Assembly (NCBI GenBank): GCA_903919125.1
Contig: CAIXGS010000076.1
Coordinates: forward strand, 124,001 to 188,000
Source of the DNA: an uncultured Spartobacteria bacterium
GTDB taxonomy: Bacteria; Verrucomicrobiota; Verrucomicrobiia; Chthoniobacterales; Chthoniobacteraceae
DNA: 64,000 nucleotides
Direction: 5' to 3'
Shown: positions 36,745-46,901 of the stretch, in pieces
Numbering within the stretch: position 1 is the stretch's first letter
Layout: the number at the start of each line of letters is the position of its first letter
Translations under genes and position numbers: made by a program
Notes under the pieces: model-generated
The model's database searches: none
The model's input: the letters and a program-made list of their open reading frames with translations, nothing else
What the model was told of the DNA's origin: nothing

Positions 36745-37200
36745 TTAAGGCTTGGGCAGCGGAATATCAAAATAGCTCAAGGCCCACTCACGCATGAAAC
36801 GGATGCGCGTCGGACGAATCTTGTAGATGATTAGCGCAGGATTATCTGGCTGACCTAAGTACCTCCTCAAAAGCGGGTTCTCCTTCCAGATAACTTCCAG
36901 AAGAACAGGGTCGGCGAGAATCTCGGCTACGCCAGTGATTCGCACCTGATCATGGGCATCGTCCAGATAACACAGTTCCACGTTTGGATTTACCGCGATC
37001 TGATTGGTCTTCCCGTAGGCCCGCAAATTCGCGACGTACACGACAAAGCCTTCGGTGCGCACTGGAGAAACCGGTCGAAGATGCGGTTGAAGGCCATCGA
37101 CTGTCGCTAGCATCGGAAACTTGGCCTTCTGCATCACCGCGAGGGCAAGCTGCGGAGCATCCTCCGCCGAGGCCGGGATTGGGCTGGGTGGGTTAGACAT
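36745..37200 (-). CDS. Pyridoxamine 5'-phosphate oxidase-like flavin protein
   Basis: A 151-residue split-barrel protein of the PNPOx-like family, probably binding FMN or a related flavin. The barrel core shows FPMLATVDGLQPHLRPVSPV, FVVYVANLRAYGKTNQI and VELCYLDDAHDQVRITGVAEI (each a family block). It is shorter than true PdxH and lacks its C-terminal domain, so it is more like the general-stress or uncharacterised members. It sits between lepA (9 bases upstream) and the MarR gene (18 bases downstream). The substrate is not known. Confidence 0.85.
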   Translation of the reverse strand: MSNPPSPIPASAEDAPQLALAVMQKAKFPMLATVDGLQPHLRPVSPVRTEGFVVYVANLRAYGKTNQIAVNPNVELCYLDDAHDQVRITGVAEILADPVLLEVIWKENPLLRRYLGQPDNPALIIYKIRPTRIRFMREWALSYFDIPLPKP

Positions 37201-37209
37201 GACGTAAAA

Positions 37210-39015
37210 CTAGTTTGTTTTGAGGACCTCAATAAAGGCTTCCTGCGGAATATTTACCCGCCCAATCGCCTTCATTCGTTTTTTCCCTTCTTTTTGCTTC
37301 TCCAAAAGCTTGCGTTTACGAGAGATATCACCGCCATAACATTTCGCGATCACGTTCTTTCTTTGCGCAGTGACGGTCTCCCTCGCGACAATTTTGCCGC
37401 CGATAGCCGCTTGAATCGGCACCGTAAACATCTGGGAAGGAATGACCTCCTTTAACTTTGCGGCCAAGGCCCGGCCTCGGCTCTCTGCTTTGTCCCGATG
37501 CACAATGCTTGAGAAGGCGTCCACAGGCTCGCCATTCACCAGAATGTCCAGCTTTACCAACTTGGATACTCGATGATCGGCGTGCTCGTAATCCATCGAG
37601 CCGTAGCCTCTAGTGATGGATTTAATCCTGTCCACAAAATCGACAAGAATCTCGTTCAAAGGAAGTTCTGTTGTGAGCATCACGCGCCGAGTGTCGAGGG
37701 ATTCAGTGTGTTTGACCTCTCCGCGCTTCTCCAAAATCAGCTGCATGATGGGAGAGATGTTTTCATTCGGAATCATGAGAAAACACCGCACCATCGGCTC
37801 GCGAATCTCTGCAATAACGCTGCCATCAGGAAGATGCTCTGGGTTGTCGACCAGCACCATCTCCCCGTTAGTCTTATAAACCTCGTAGATCACGGACGGA
37901 TAAGTCGCAATAATGTCCATGTCGAACTCGCGCCGCAGACGCTCCTGAATAATTTCCATGTGGAGCAACCCGAGGAAGCCGCACCTGAAACCAAAACCAA
38001 GCGCCACAGAGCTTTCAGCCTGAAACACAAAGGCCGCATCGTTGAGTTGGAGCTTACCCATCGCGAGTTTAAGATGCTCAAAGTCCGCGGTATTAATCGG
38101 ATAGATTCCGCTAAAAACCATCGGCTGAACTTCCTGGAAACCATCCAACGGCAACTCAGCGGGCTGCTTGGAACTAGTCAGAGTATCGCCAACCTTAACC
38201 TCCGAGCTCGTTTTCATGTTGGCAATCACGTAACCGACACTCCCTGCTGCGAGTTCCGGTTGAGGAACAAACTTTGGATTTGTGGCGCTGAAAATACCCA
38301 CCTCCTTCACGTCGTAAGGCCGGTTGGTCGCCATCAACTTTATTGTGTCGCCCTGTTTCACGGCGCCATCCATCACTCGAACGTACACAACAACACCACG
38401 GTAAGTGTCGAAAGTGGAATCAAATACCAGCGCACGCAGACGGTCTTCGCGCTTGCCAGTAGGAGCAGGGATTCTCTCCACGACCGCTTCCAGCACGTCG
38501 ATAATGCCGATGCCAGCCTTGGCGCTCGCAAGAACAGCCTCCTCAGCCGGGATGGCAAGAATTTCCTCCAATTGCTTGCGCACGGTGGGCAAATCGGAGT
38601 TGGGCAGATCGATTTTGTTAATGACAGGGACGATGGTCAGCCCCTGCTTAATGGCCAGATTTACATTTGCAACAGTCTGTGCCTCAACACCCTGCGCAGC
38701 GTCAACGACCAGAATTGCGCCTTCGCACGCGGCCAGAGAGCGGGAAACCTCGTACGCAAAATCAACGTGCCCAGGCGTATCCATCAAATTAAGCTTATAC
38801 ACCAAACCGTCTTTGGCCGTGTAGTTCATCGCTACTGGGTGAGACTTGATGGTGATGCCGCGTTCCCGCTCCAAGTCCATCGCGTCTAGGAGCTGTTCCT
38901 GCGACTCACGCTTTTCCACAGTCCCAGTAAACTCCAGCAAACGATCCGAGAGAGTCGTTTTCCCGTGATCGATATGAGCAATGATGCAGAAGTTGCGAGT
39001 GCGAGAGTTGGGCAT
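37210..39015 (-). CDS. lepA: Elongation factor 4 (LepA)
   Basis: A 601-residue ribosome-bound GTPase that can back-translocate stalled ribosomes. ATG 39015 was chosen because LepA starts close to the first G motif: residues 1-20 read MPNSRTRNFCIIAHIDHGKT, with G1 AHIDHGKTT. Then DTPGH (G3) and NKIDLP (G4). The C-terminal domain shows the LepA-specific YGSMDYEHADHR, ALAAKLKEVIPSQMF and GGDISRKRKLLEKQKEGK. Length is normal (about 600). It heads a three-gene group with a flavin-binding protein and a MarR regulator. Confidence 0.98.
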   Translation of the reverse strand: MPNSRTRNFCIIAHIDHGKTTLSDRLLEFTGTVEKRESQEQLLDAMDLERERGITIKSHPVAMNYTAKDGLVYKLNLMDTPGHVDFAYEVSRSLAACEGAILVVDAAQGVEAQTVANVNLAIKQGLTIVPVINKIDLPNSDLPTVRKQLEEILAIPAEEAVLASAKAGIGIIDVLEAVVERIPAPTGKREDRLRALVFDSTFDTYRGVVVYVRVMDGAVKQGDTIKLMATNRPYDVKEVGIFSATNPKFVPQPELAAGSVGYVIANMKTSSEVKVGDTLTSSKQPAELPLDGFQEVQPMVFSGIYPINTADFEHLKLAMGKLQLNDAAFVFQAESSVALGFGFRCGFLGLLHMEIIQERLRREFDMDIIATYPSVIYEVYKTNGEMVLVDNPEHLPDGSVIAEIREPMVRCFLMIPNENISPIMQLILEKRGEVKHTESLDTRRVMLTTELPLNEILVDFVDRIKSITRGYGSMDYEHADHRVSKLVKLDILVNGEPVDAFSSIVHRDKAESRGRALAAKLKEVIPSQMFTVPIQAAIGGKIVARETVTAQRKNVIAKCYGGDISRKRKLLEKQKEGKKRMKAIGRVNIPQEAFIEVLKTN

Positions 39016-39161
39016 AGAAAAATCTTTGAAACAGCGACGCCTTGAGGAGCGCCGAACGAACAGCGCTACACTATGGATGACGCCGCGCGGAGGGTCAACC
39101 GGATCAGTATCGGGCGGCGCGGTGGACGCCATCTTCATTTCGGGCTAATGATTGAGCCTTT

Positions 39162-40271
39162 ATGAGCACAGCTACGATTCCTGAAGCGGAGTTGGTTGAA
39201 AAGGTAGTCGCGGGCGCACGCGTGTCGGACGCCGAAGCGATGGCGCTTTACCAACTGCCGCTTAACGAACTTGGCGCGCTAGCAGACCACCGGCGCAATC
39301 TCGCCAAAGCCGCGTCCTACGGCGGGAACGGCGAACGCGTGGTGACATACATCGTCGACCGCAACGTCAACTACACAAACGTATGCAACGTGTACTGCAA
39401 GTTTTGCGCATTCTACCGCACAGAGCGTGATGAAGACCATTACGTGCTCACCCACGAGCAGTTGGCTGAAAAGTTAAGCGAGCTCAGCGCGATCGGTGGC
39501 GTCCAAGTACTGCTCCAAGGTGGGCATCACCCGAAGCTGGGGATCTCTCACTACCTCGAAATGCTGACGTTCATTCGGGAAAACTTTCCCCACATCAACA
39601 TCCACGGGTTTTCACCGCCGGAGTTCCACCACTTTTCTCAGGTCTTCGAGATGCCGGTCTTGGAGGTGCTGCGACGCTTTAAGGATGCTGGACTGGGCTC
39701 AATTCCAGGCGGCGGCGGTGAGATTCTCGTGGACCGAGTGCGCAACCGGATTTCGCCCTTGAAGGCTAATAGCGATCAGTGGCTGGGAGTGATGGAAGCG
39801 GCGCACGGACTCGGACTTCATTCGAGTGCGACGATGATGTTTGGCCATGTCGAGACACTGGAAGAGCGCGTGGAACATTTGCGCCGTCTGCGCGAACTGC
39901 AGGATCGCACGCACGGGTTCACCGCTTTTATATGTTGGACGTTTCAGCCCGAAAACACGGTCCTTAAAGCGGAACCCGTAGGATCCTCGGAATACCTTCG
40001 AATGCAGGCGCTTTCGCGGATTTATCTCGACAACATTGACAATCTGCAAAGCAGTTGGGTCACGCAAGGCCCCAAGATTGGGCAGATTGCTCTTCGCTAC
40101 GGAGCCAACGATTTTGGCTCGGTGATGATGGAAGAAAACGTCGTCTCAAAAGCTGGAACGAGCTTCCGTTTGCAGGCTGAAGAAATAGAACGCCTGATCA
40201 CAGAGGCCGGCTACGAGGCACGACGCCGCAACACTTGGTACGAGCTTGAGCCCGAAGCGCAAATCGTTTAA
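39162..40271 (+). CDS. mqnC: Cyclic dehypoxanthinyl futalosine synthase
   Basis: A 369-residue radical-SAM enzyme of the futalosine route to menaquinone. It cyclises dehypoxanthinyl futalosine. The iron-sulfur cluster cysteines are Cys75, Cys79 and Cys82 in NYTNVCNVYCKFCAFYR, and the MqnC-specific blocks LLQGGHHPKLGISHYLEML, PGGGGEILVDRVRNRISP and SSATMMFGHVET follow. MqnE is the nearest alternative, but the GGHHPKLG block favours MqnC. Other mqn genes are not nearby. A LarA-type gene follows after 21 bases, so the two may share a transcript without a clear metabolic link. Confidence 0.93.
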   Translation: MSTATIPEAELVEKVVAGARVSDAEAMALYQLPLNELGALADHRRNLAKAASYGGNGERVVTYIVDRNVNYTNVCNVYCKFCAFYRTERDEDHYVLTHEQLAEKLSELSAIGGVQVLLQGGHHPKLGISHYLEMLTFIRENFPHINIHGFSPPEFHHFSQVFEMPVLEVLRRFKDAGLGSIPGGGGEILVDRVRNRISPLKANSDQWLGVMEAAHGLGLHSSATMMFGHVETLEERVEHLRRLRELQDRTHGFTAFICWTFQPENTVLKAEPVGSSEYLRMQALSRIYLDNIDNLQSSWVTQGPKIGQIALRYGANDFGSVMMEENVVSKAGTSFRLQAEEIERLITEAGYEARRRNTWYELEPEAQIV

Positions 40272-40292
40272 CGCCGTCTCCGAAAATCGAGC

Positions 40293-41591
40293 ATGACGAC
40301 TGTTAATCTCGCTTTCGGGGACGTCGGCCACGACCTGACGTATTGTGAGGAACGTATCGAGGCCACAATCCTCCTGCCCGTTGATTTGCCGCAGTTGGTA
40401 GGACAGAGAGACGCTTTTTTTAATGCGGTTCGCAAACCGATAGGTTCTGCGCCGCTCGCCGAGATGGCTCGCATCTCGCTGGCAAAGACTCGTCAGGAAG
40501 GTCGCAAGCCGAAGATTGTCATTGTCACAGCGGATCACACTCGGCCCGTGCCTGATCATCTATTGGTACCATGGCTGGTTGAAGAGTTGGGTGTCTCGGA
40601 CGATGCCATCACCATTCTTATAGGAACAGGCACTCACCGCGGTTCTACGCCGGACGAATTACGCAAGATGCTAGAAGCTGCGGCAGAGCGCTTTCACGTC
40701 GTAAACCATCACTGCGAAGCTCCCGATCTAGTGCTTGCCGGACGCTCCTCATGCGGCGGCGAATGTTGGCTTAACCGACTCTGGGTTGAAGCGGATCTGC
40801 GTCTGGCCACTGGGTTTATAGAGCCGCATTTCTACGCAGGATTTTCGGGTGGATCCAAAGCCGTGGTGCCTGGAATAGCTGGTTTGCGTACCGTTCAACA
40901 TTTCCACAGAGCGTCCCTTATTGCGGATCCGAGGTCGACTTGGGGTGAATTAAAAGACAACCCGCTGCAACGCTTAAGCCGCGAAATGGTGGCGTTGTGT
41001 CCTCCAGATTTCATCGTCAATGTGACGCTCAACCGCGCCAAAGAGATCACCGGAATTTTCGCGGGTGGTAGTGTTCCCGCCCACGATGCTGGTTGCGCAG
41101 CAGTTCTGCACGAGGCGAGCATTCCCGTGGAGGATACATTCCCAGTGGTGGTGACCACGAATTCGGGGTATCCGCTGGATCAGAATTTTTATCAGACAGT
41201 AAAAGGCATCTCGGCCGCTGCACGAATCGTCGCACCCGGCGGCACCATACTTTGCATAAGCCGCTGTAATGCAGGACTTCCTGATGAGGGAGAATTCAAA
41301 GACCTTCTCGCCGATTCTCGCCCGAGCAATGAATTGCACGATGCAATCAAGGCCAGCGAACTAACGCGTCACGACCAGTGGCAGGTTCAGACCTTGCTCC
41401 AATGTTTGGAAAAAGCGCGCATCATTCTTCACTCAGAACTGCCTTTGGCGAAACGCCAAATTACTCGAACCGAACACACCGACGATCCTTCGGCAACATT
41501 GCATGAACTCGCGAACGCCACGCCTGAAGGCAAACTGCGTGTCGCGATCATGCCGCTGGGTCCACTGACAATTCCAACTCTGCAAGAATAA
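40293..41591 (+). CDS. larA: Lactate racemase-type nickel-pincer enzyme (LarA family)
   Basis: A 432-residue LarA homologue with a canonical active site: DHTRPVP at 81-87, GTGTHRG with His115, and FIEPHFYAGFSGGSKAVVPG with His179 and Lys189, then His205. The spacing of His179, Lys189 and His205 matches the Lactobacillus enzyme's His174, Lys184 and His200 as I recall it. Lys189 would hold the nickel-pincer nucleotide as a thioamide. Family members act on lactate and other 2-hydroxy acids. It begins 21 bases after mqnC with no ribosome binding site. The cofactor genes larB, larC and larE are not in the window. The other LarA-like protein here (19252-20541) is clearly diverged from it. Confidence 0.9.
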   Translation: MTTVNLAFGDVGHDLTYCEERIEATILLPVDLPQLVGQRDAFFNAVRKPIGSAPLAEMARISLAKTRQEGRKPKIVIVTADHTRPVPDHLLVPWLVEELGVSDDAITILIGTGTHRGSTPDELRKMLEAAAERFHVVNHHCEAPDLVLAGRSSCGGECWLNRLWVEADLRLATGFIEPHFYAGFSGGSKAVVPGIAGLRTVQHFHRASLIADPRSTWGELKDNPLQRLSREMVALCPPDFIVNVTLNRAKEITGIFAGGSVPAHDAGCAAVLHEASIPVEDTFPVVVTTNSGYPLDQNFYQTVKGISAAARIVAPGGTILCISRCNAGLPDEGEFKDLLADSRPSNELHDAIKASELTRHDQWQVQTLLQCLEKARIILHSELPLAKRQITRTEHTDDPSATLHELANATPEGKLRVAIMPLGPLTIPTLQE

Positions 41592-41610
41592 GCTAGGTTC
41601 TCGAAATCAT

Positions 41611-41626
41611 AGGTGACTGCTCACCT
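41611..41626. terminator. Weak hairpin between larA and hrpA
   Basis: AGGTGA (41611-41616), loop CTGC and TCACCT (41621-41626) form a perfect 6-base-pair stem in the 110 bases between two convergent genes. There is no run of T on either strand, so it is at best a poor terminator. Confidence 0.3.
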
Positions 41627-41701
41627 AACGCTTAACGGTGTGCACTCCCCCAGATCCCCTTTTCGACAAACAGCAACCAGCATCACGGAGACTCGCCAAG
41701 C

Positions 41702-44700
41702 TCAACTTTCCATCGCTTTGAGCTTTTGCGCAGAAACGCTCTCCAAAGTGCCAAGTTCCTGCGCAAATAGCGACACACGAAACTCTTCCAGAAGCCACCG
41801 AAATGCCTCGCGAGTTTCCAGAGGGACGCGTTTACGCCAGCCTTCAAACGGCAGTAGTTGCGCAGCCTTCTCCGCGTCCTTCGCCGGTTTGTGCTGCGCA
41901 CGCTCCGCTCGAACTTGAATCGCCTTGAGGTATCGAGGCAAATGCGCCAACCGCGCAAAAGGCGTTTGAGCCGGAAAATCGGGGGGCACCAAACGGGCAA
42001 TGTCCACATCCATGCCCGGATAGCGCTTGGGCAAGGCTAGTAATGTTTCCCTCAGCTCAAGAATTTTTCGCGCAGACTCGCCCATTTGGTAGACCAGTCC
42101 TGGGAGTGCTCTGCGGCCGTTTTCCAAGAACAACTCGAACCGTTCCTTCTGCAACGGATGTGCGGGTTCCCAGACAAACGCATGATCCAGCAAACGTTCC
42201 ATTGCAGCCTCCTGAAAGCTTTCCGGCGACTGTTCCATCTCCATCTTTTGTAACTGCGCTCCAAGCTGTTGCAGACTGCCATGGAAACTTGCCGCCCCTC
42301 GTTTGGGAGCATGCAATCGACGCGCGACGTGAATCAACTCCTTGCGCAACCCTACCAAGTCACGAGCCATTCCCAGTTCCACCAGTTTACGAATCCCGTT
42401 GCGTGTCGCAGCATGTGCCTCCACTGCTTTACGATACAGACGCACATTCACCGACTCTCCGGCCGCCTCGATTCCTGGATAAGCCACAAGCGACGCTCCC
42501 CCAACTTCCTCCACAAACACCGATTCCGGCAAATCGCCAAACGTCCAATCCGTCAACCCAGAGCGCTCCCATTGCCGAGCAGCCTTGTGCCAACCCCCAG
42601 TACGATGATCCTGCTTTTCAATCTGCTGTTGAATTACTTCCAAATCGCGTCCCACCGCGAGCGAACGCGCGGAGCGGTCCACCACCTCCACCCGGGGACA
42701 CAAGTGCGCAGGAAGGGTTTGTTCCGGCCAATCTGAACGTCGAATGTGTATCCGGTAACGCCTCGTCAGATACTCCGCGAGCGCTGTTAAAAATTCACCA
42801 CGGCCGGGATCAAACTCCCTAGCAACCTCTGCGGCGCGCTCCGCGAGCGGCATGAGCGGACGGCGAATAGCCTTGGGTAGGGCGCGCAAAAGCAGATTGA
42901 TCTGCTCCTCGCGAAGCCCCGGAACGAGCCACTGGATCTGTCCGGTAGTCAACTGAGCGGCGACCGGAAGCGGCACTTGAACAGTGACTCCATCGGATTC
43001 TTCCCCGGGATTAAAGGCGTAACTGAGCGGCAGCGCGGTGTTGCCCAAGAGTACTTTATCAGGAAAAAGTAGTGGATCGAAAGTGGTATCCGCCTCGCCC
43101 AAAAGATCCTCCTCACGCATGACGCAGAAGTCTGGGTCGCGCCTGATTTTTTCGTCTACGAACTTGTGCAGATCGTGCACCGACGAAATCCCGTGGAGCC
43201 GCGCCGCGTAAAACCGAAACACGGCCTCGTCTAAATCTTGCGCCTGATGGTGACGGACCCGTGTCAGCGCCGTTTCCACCTTCTCACGGGTCTGTCTGTT
43301 TTCGTCAAAAAAACGCAGGGGAATGCGCGCCTCTTCGGCCACTAGAGCGCCTCGGATGAAAAGCTCAGTGGCATGGGGAGCGTCAATTTTTCCGTAATCG
43401 ACGTTGCGGCGGCAAATCTCCAGCCCGTGAAGCAGGACACGTTCTTTGACGAGAACCCGCTCTGCTTTCTCGCTCCAAGCGGGTTCCGCGTGGCGAGTTT
43501 CGCAAAGGTGCGCGCCAAGATCCACCGCCCAGTTGGGATCAATCCCTGCAGCTGTTCGGGCGAAAAGCTGGGAAGTCTCCACAATTTCGGCCGCCATAAT
43601 CCACTCCGGCTGCCTCGGCTTTTGGGCGACTTTCGCGCCATCAGGCCCGGTTTGCGCGGGCTGGAGACGTCCCTTTTTACCTCGCTCCATTCGCGCAAAC
43701 AAATGCGATCCGGGAAAAAGCGTCACCAACCGATTGCCGGCGGCCTTGTAGCGATTGCGCTCCTGAACCTGAGCAATCTGGCCCAGCAGCCCGCTCAAAA
43801 TAGAGCGATGAATGCCTCGATACGAAGTCGCGAAAGGGTCCTCGACCTCTTCTCTTTGGCGTTTGGCACCACGACGATTCGGGGGAATCGGGAGGGGAAC
43901 ATCTGCTTGAACTCGGGCGCGCTGCTTTTCGGGAAAGACTTCTGCGAGCTGCCTGTGAATATCCCGCCATTCGCGCATCCTTGTGAAGGATAGAAAGTTC
44001 GTCTTACAATAACGGCGCAGTGCATTGCTGCTTCCCTTCCCCTCACCCTCCGGACATTGCTGCCACATTTTGAGAAAGCTCAAAAAGTCCGAATCTACAT
44101 CGGCAAACTTCTGATGCGCTGTTTGAGCCGCTTCCTTCTGCTCCTCAGGCCGCTCTCTCGGATCAGGAATACTGAGTCCGGCGGCGATCACCAGCACCTC
44201 TGGAAGAACGTTTTCCTCGCAGGCTTGAAGAAGCATGCGCCCGAGAGTCGGATCCAAAGGGAGTCGCGCGAGCTCTGCACCAAGCCCTGTGAGAACGTTA
44301 AGCTCGCTCACAGCGCCGAGTTCGTGCAGCAAGCGATAACCCGCACGGATCGCAGCAACGGGCGGCGGATTAATAAAAGGAAAGTTCTCTATCTCCCCAA
44401 GCGCGAAAGCTTTCATGCGCAAGATCACCTCCGCCAAATTCGCCCGCTGAATCTCGGGCTGAGTGAATCTTGGCCGCTTCGCGAAATCCTCCTCGTCGTA
44501 CAACCGGATGGCAACGCCCTCACGCAACCGCCCCGCTCGTCCAGCGCGTTGATTCGCACTACTTTGTGAGATCTCTTCGACGGGCAACCGCTTGGTTCGG
44601 GTACGCGGATTATAGCGGCTCATGCGCGCAAGACCCGCATCCACCACGTAACGGATCCGAGGCAGCGTCAGCGAAGTCTCCGCCACGTTTGTCGCCAACA

Positions 44701-45547
44701 CCACGCGCCGACGCGGCCCCGGGCTAAAAATTCGCGCCTGTTCTGCAGCCGGCATACGACCATAGAGCGCAAGGACTTCCGTACCGCGTCCAAGCATCTC
44801 CTCCATCATCTCGCGCACGTCACGAATGTCGCGTTCTGTCGGGAGAAAAACGAGCACATCGCCGTCGCCCGATTCCAACAAAGCGTCCTCGGTTGCTCGC
44901 ACTGCGGCATCCAAGTGACTGAGGGGTTCGTAAGCGTCCCTAGTGGGGAAGGATTCAAGAGGGCGGTAGCGAATCTCCACCGGCCAAAGGCGCCCGGATA
45001 CCTCGATAATGGGCGCGCCTCCAAAGGCTTGGGAAAACGCATCGGTATCGATAGTGGCAGAAGTAATGATGAGCTTGAGCTCGGGCCGCCGAACAAGCAG
45101 GCCTTGTAAGTATCCCAACAGGAAGTCGATATTCAGCGAACGTTCGTGTGCCTCATCGATGATAAGCGCCGAATACGCGCGTAATTCCGAGTCAGACTGA
45201 ATCTCGGCGAGCAGAATACCGTCCGTCATGAACTTAATGCGCGTCTCGGGGCCGGTGTCGTCGTTGAAACGCATTTTACAGCCGACTTCCCGCCCCCAAG
45301 ATACGCCAAGCTCTTCAGCCACCCGCTGTGAAATACTAAGAGCCGCCACACGACGGGGTTGCGTACACCCGATTCGCAACCCTGCCTCCGCAAGCCCAGC
45401 CTCAAGGCACATCTTGGGCAACTGCGTCGTTTTACCCGAGCCCGTTTCCCCCGCAATCACGACGACTTGATGGCGCCGGATCGTCTCCACGATCTCTTCC
45501 CGCCTCGCCGTGATGGGCAGATCTTCGGGATAACGTATCTTGAACAT
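41702..45547 (-). CDS. hrpA: ATP-dependent RNA helicase HrpA
   Basis: A 1281-residue DEAH-box RNA helicase. Walker A GETGSGKTTQLPK lies at 33-45, the DEAH box in LIIDEAHERSLN near residue 133, motif III SATIDTDAF, and motif VI QRAGRAGRLREG near 345. Helicase-associated HA2 and OB-fold domains follow, then a long C-terminal DUF3418 region that is special to HrpA. ATG 45547 (MFKIRYPEDLPITARREEI) is preferred; an ATG at 45598 adds 17 residues. In E. coli HrpA resolves stalled ribosomes on messages. It follows lysA after 76 bases on the same strand. Confidence 0.95.
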   Translation of the reverse strand: MFKIRYPEDLPITARREEIVETIRRHQVVVIAGETGSGKTTQLPKMCLEAGLAEAGLRIGCTQPRRVAALSISQRVAEELGVSWGREVGCKMRFNDDTGPETRIKFMTDGILLAEIQSDSELRAYSALIIDEAHERSLNIDFLLGYLQGLLVRRPELKLIITSATIDTDAFSQAFGGAPIIEVSGRLWPVEIRYRPLESFPTRDAYEPLSHLDAAVRATEDALLESGDGDVLVFLPTERDIRDVREMMEEMLGRGTEVLALYGRMPAAEQARIFSPGPRRRVVLATNVAETSLTLPRIRYVVDAGLARMSRYNPRTRTKRLPVEEISQSSANQRAGRAGRLREGVAIRLYDEEDFAKRPRFTQPEIQRANLAEVILRMKAFALGEIENFPFINPPPVAAIRAGYRLLHELGAVSELNVLTGLGAELARLPLDPTLGRMLLQACEENVLPEVLVIAAGLSIPDPRERPEEQKEAAQTAHQKFADVDSDFLSFLKMWQQCPEGEGKGSSNALRRYCKTNFLSFTRMREWRDIHRQLAEVFPEKQRARVQADVPLPIPPNRRGAKRQREEVEDPFATSYRGIHRSILSGLLGQIAQVQERNRYKAAGNRLVTLFPGSHLFARMERGKKGRLQPAQTGPDGAKVAQKPRQPEWIMAAEIVETSQLFARTAAGIDPNWAVDLGAHLCETRHAEPAWSEKAERVLVKERVLLHGLEICRRNVDYGKIDAPHATELFIRGALVAEEARIPLRFFDENRQTREKVETALTRVRHHQAQDLDEAVFRFYAARLHGISSVHDLHKFVDEKIRRDPDFCVMREEDLLGEADTTFDPLLFPDKVLLGNTALPLSYAFNPGEESDGVTVQVPLPVAAQLTTGQIQWLVPGLREEQINLLLRALPKAIRRPLMPLAERAAEVAREFDPGRGEFLTALAEYLTRRYRIHIRRSDWPEQTLPAHLCPRVEVVDRSARSLAVGRDLEVIQQQIEKQDHRTGGWHKAARQWERSGLTDWTFGDLPESVFVEEVGGASLVAYPGIEAAGESVNVRLYRKAVEAHAATRNGIRKLVELGMARDLVGLRKELIHVARRLHAPKRGAASFHGSLQQLGAQLQKMEMEQSPESFQEAAMERLLDHAFVWEPAHPLQKERFELFLENGRRALPGLVYQMGESARKILELRETLLALPKRYPGMDVDIARLVPPDFPAQTPFARLAHLPRYLKAIQVRAERAQHKPAKDAEKAAQLLPFEGWRKRVPLETREAFRWLLEEFRVSLFAQELGTLESVSAQKLKAMES

Positions 45548-45623
45548 GAAAGAACGGGAATCGCGTGGGAGAACGAAGGAGGAGACGAATGAACCCACCT
45601 CGCCCCGCTATGCAATTCCTCCA

Positions 45624-46901
45624 CTAAAGCACTTCGCTAACCTCGGCTTTCAGCAAATCTTCAAGCGTTTCGCGACGGGAAATCAGCTCCATCCGTCCAT
45701 CCGGCTCCAACCAGACTTGGGGCGCCTTGCCTATGGAGTTGTAATTCGAACTCATCGCGTAACCGTAGGCTCCGGCATCGCGCAGCACTAATAAATCGCC
45801 CGAAAGGGGCATCGGAAGATGACGCGGGTTAAGTAATTCCGCATCATCGCGGGTAAACACATCGCCACTTTCGCACAGCGGCCCAGCCACCACAACCCAG
45901 CCAGACTCACGCGCGCCACCATCTTGCGGCACCACCTCTATCCCGTGATAGGAGCCGTACATCGCTGGGCGCACGAGATCGACGAAACCCGCATCCACCA
46001 TCGCAAAAGTCGCCCCCTGCCCCTTCTCGTTAGTCTGCGTCGCCTTGACCTCCGCCACCCGAGTTACCAGAACGCAGGAGGAAGCGACGAAATAACGACC
46101 GGGCTCAATTTCCACACGCAATGGCCGCCCAGCCGCACTACACAATTTCTCGCGGCACCGCGCAAAAAGGGCTCGGAGCGGTTCCAGCGGGATCTGATCC
46201 GCAGGGTCGCGGTAATTGTGAGGAATGCCGCCGCCTAAACTGACGGCCTGAAGGTCAGGAAAAAGCGGCAACAGCGCGGCGAACTCATCGGCCAGACGTT
46301 CTAAATTGTCGTGCAATTCCTGAAACCGCGGACCGCTGCCGATGTGGGAGTGCAACATGACGGTGCGCATGCCGGCGTCGGTGATCTTCTTGGCAGTCTC
46401 GGCGAGGTCACCAAACCAAACCCCGTGCTTAGAACTGGGACCGCCTGTGTCGCAGGAGTTTACGTGCCCGTGACCAAATCCTGGATTCACACGGATGGAT
46501 ACATCTCCTTTGTAACCAGCAGCCTCCAGTTGCGTGATCATCCCGGGAGATCCGATATTTGGGAGGATTCCCTGTTGGAGAACCACTTCTAGGGCGTTGT
46601 CCCGGAAGACGTCACTTGTGTAAAGGATCACAGGCGGGTTGTGCCCAGAGGCGTGCCCGGCATGAAGCGCCCGCAGCATTTCGTTGCCCGAAACCGCATC
46701 AATCCAAACGCCAGCCTGATGCATCTCGGAAAGCACCTTGGTGGCAGGGCAGCTCTTCATGGCAAAACGCGCCTGCAAACCATCAGAGGTGATGAGTTGT
46801 ATTTCTGAAATCCTTTGGCGCAAGGTTGCGGCGTCATAAAGCCAGAAAGGGGTTCCAACTTTTTCAGCTAAAGACTGTAGCAAGGCGGGATCTAAGTGCA
46901 T
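45624..46901 (-). CDS. lysA: Diaminopimelate decarboxylase
   Basis: A 425-residue fold-type III PLP enzyme that makes L-lysine from meso-diaminopimelate. The PLP lysine is Lys49 in ARFAMKSCPATKV; the family blocks LHSHIGSGPRFQE, VSLGGGIPHNY and EIEPGRYFVASS follow, and the other subunit's catalytic cysteine is in GPLCESGDVFTRD. It ends with YAMSSNYNSIGKAPQVWLEP, quoted to 20. The length is typical. The strict YAMKAN form is replaced by FAMKSC, which occurs in some carboxynorspermidine or ornithine relatives, but CESGDVF favours LysA. It is flanked by tatC and hrpA on the same strand. Confidence 0.9.
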   Translation of the reverse strand: MHLDPALLQSLAEKVGTPFWLYDAATLRQRISEIQLITSDGLQARFAMKSCPATKVLSEMHQAGVWIDAVSGNEMLRALHAGHASGHNPPVILYTSDVFRDNALEVVLQQGILPNIGSPGMITQLEAAGYKGDVSIRVNPGFGHGHVNSCDTGGPSSKHGVWFGDLAETAKKITDAGMRTVMLHSHIGSGPRFQELHDNLERLADEFAALLPLFPDLQAVSLGGGIPHNYRDPADQIPLEPLRALFARCREKLCSAAGRPLRVEIEPGRYFVASSCVLVTRVAEVKATQTNEKGQGATFAMVDAGFVDLVRPAMYGSYHGIEVVPQDGGARESGWVVVAGPLCESGDVFTRDDAELLNPRHLPMPLSGDLLVLRDAGAYGYAMSSNYNSIGKAPQVWLEPDGRMELISRRETLEDLLKAEVSEVL

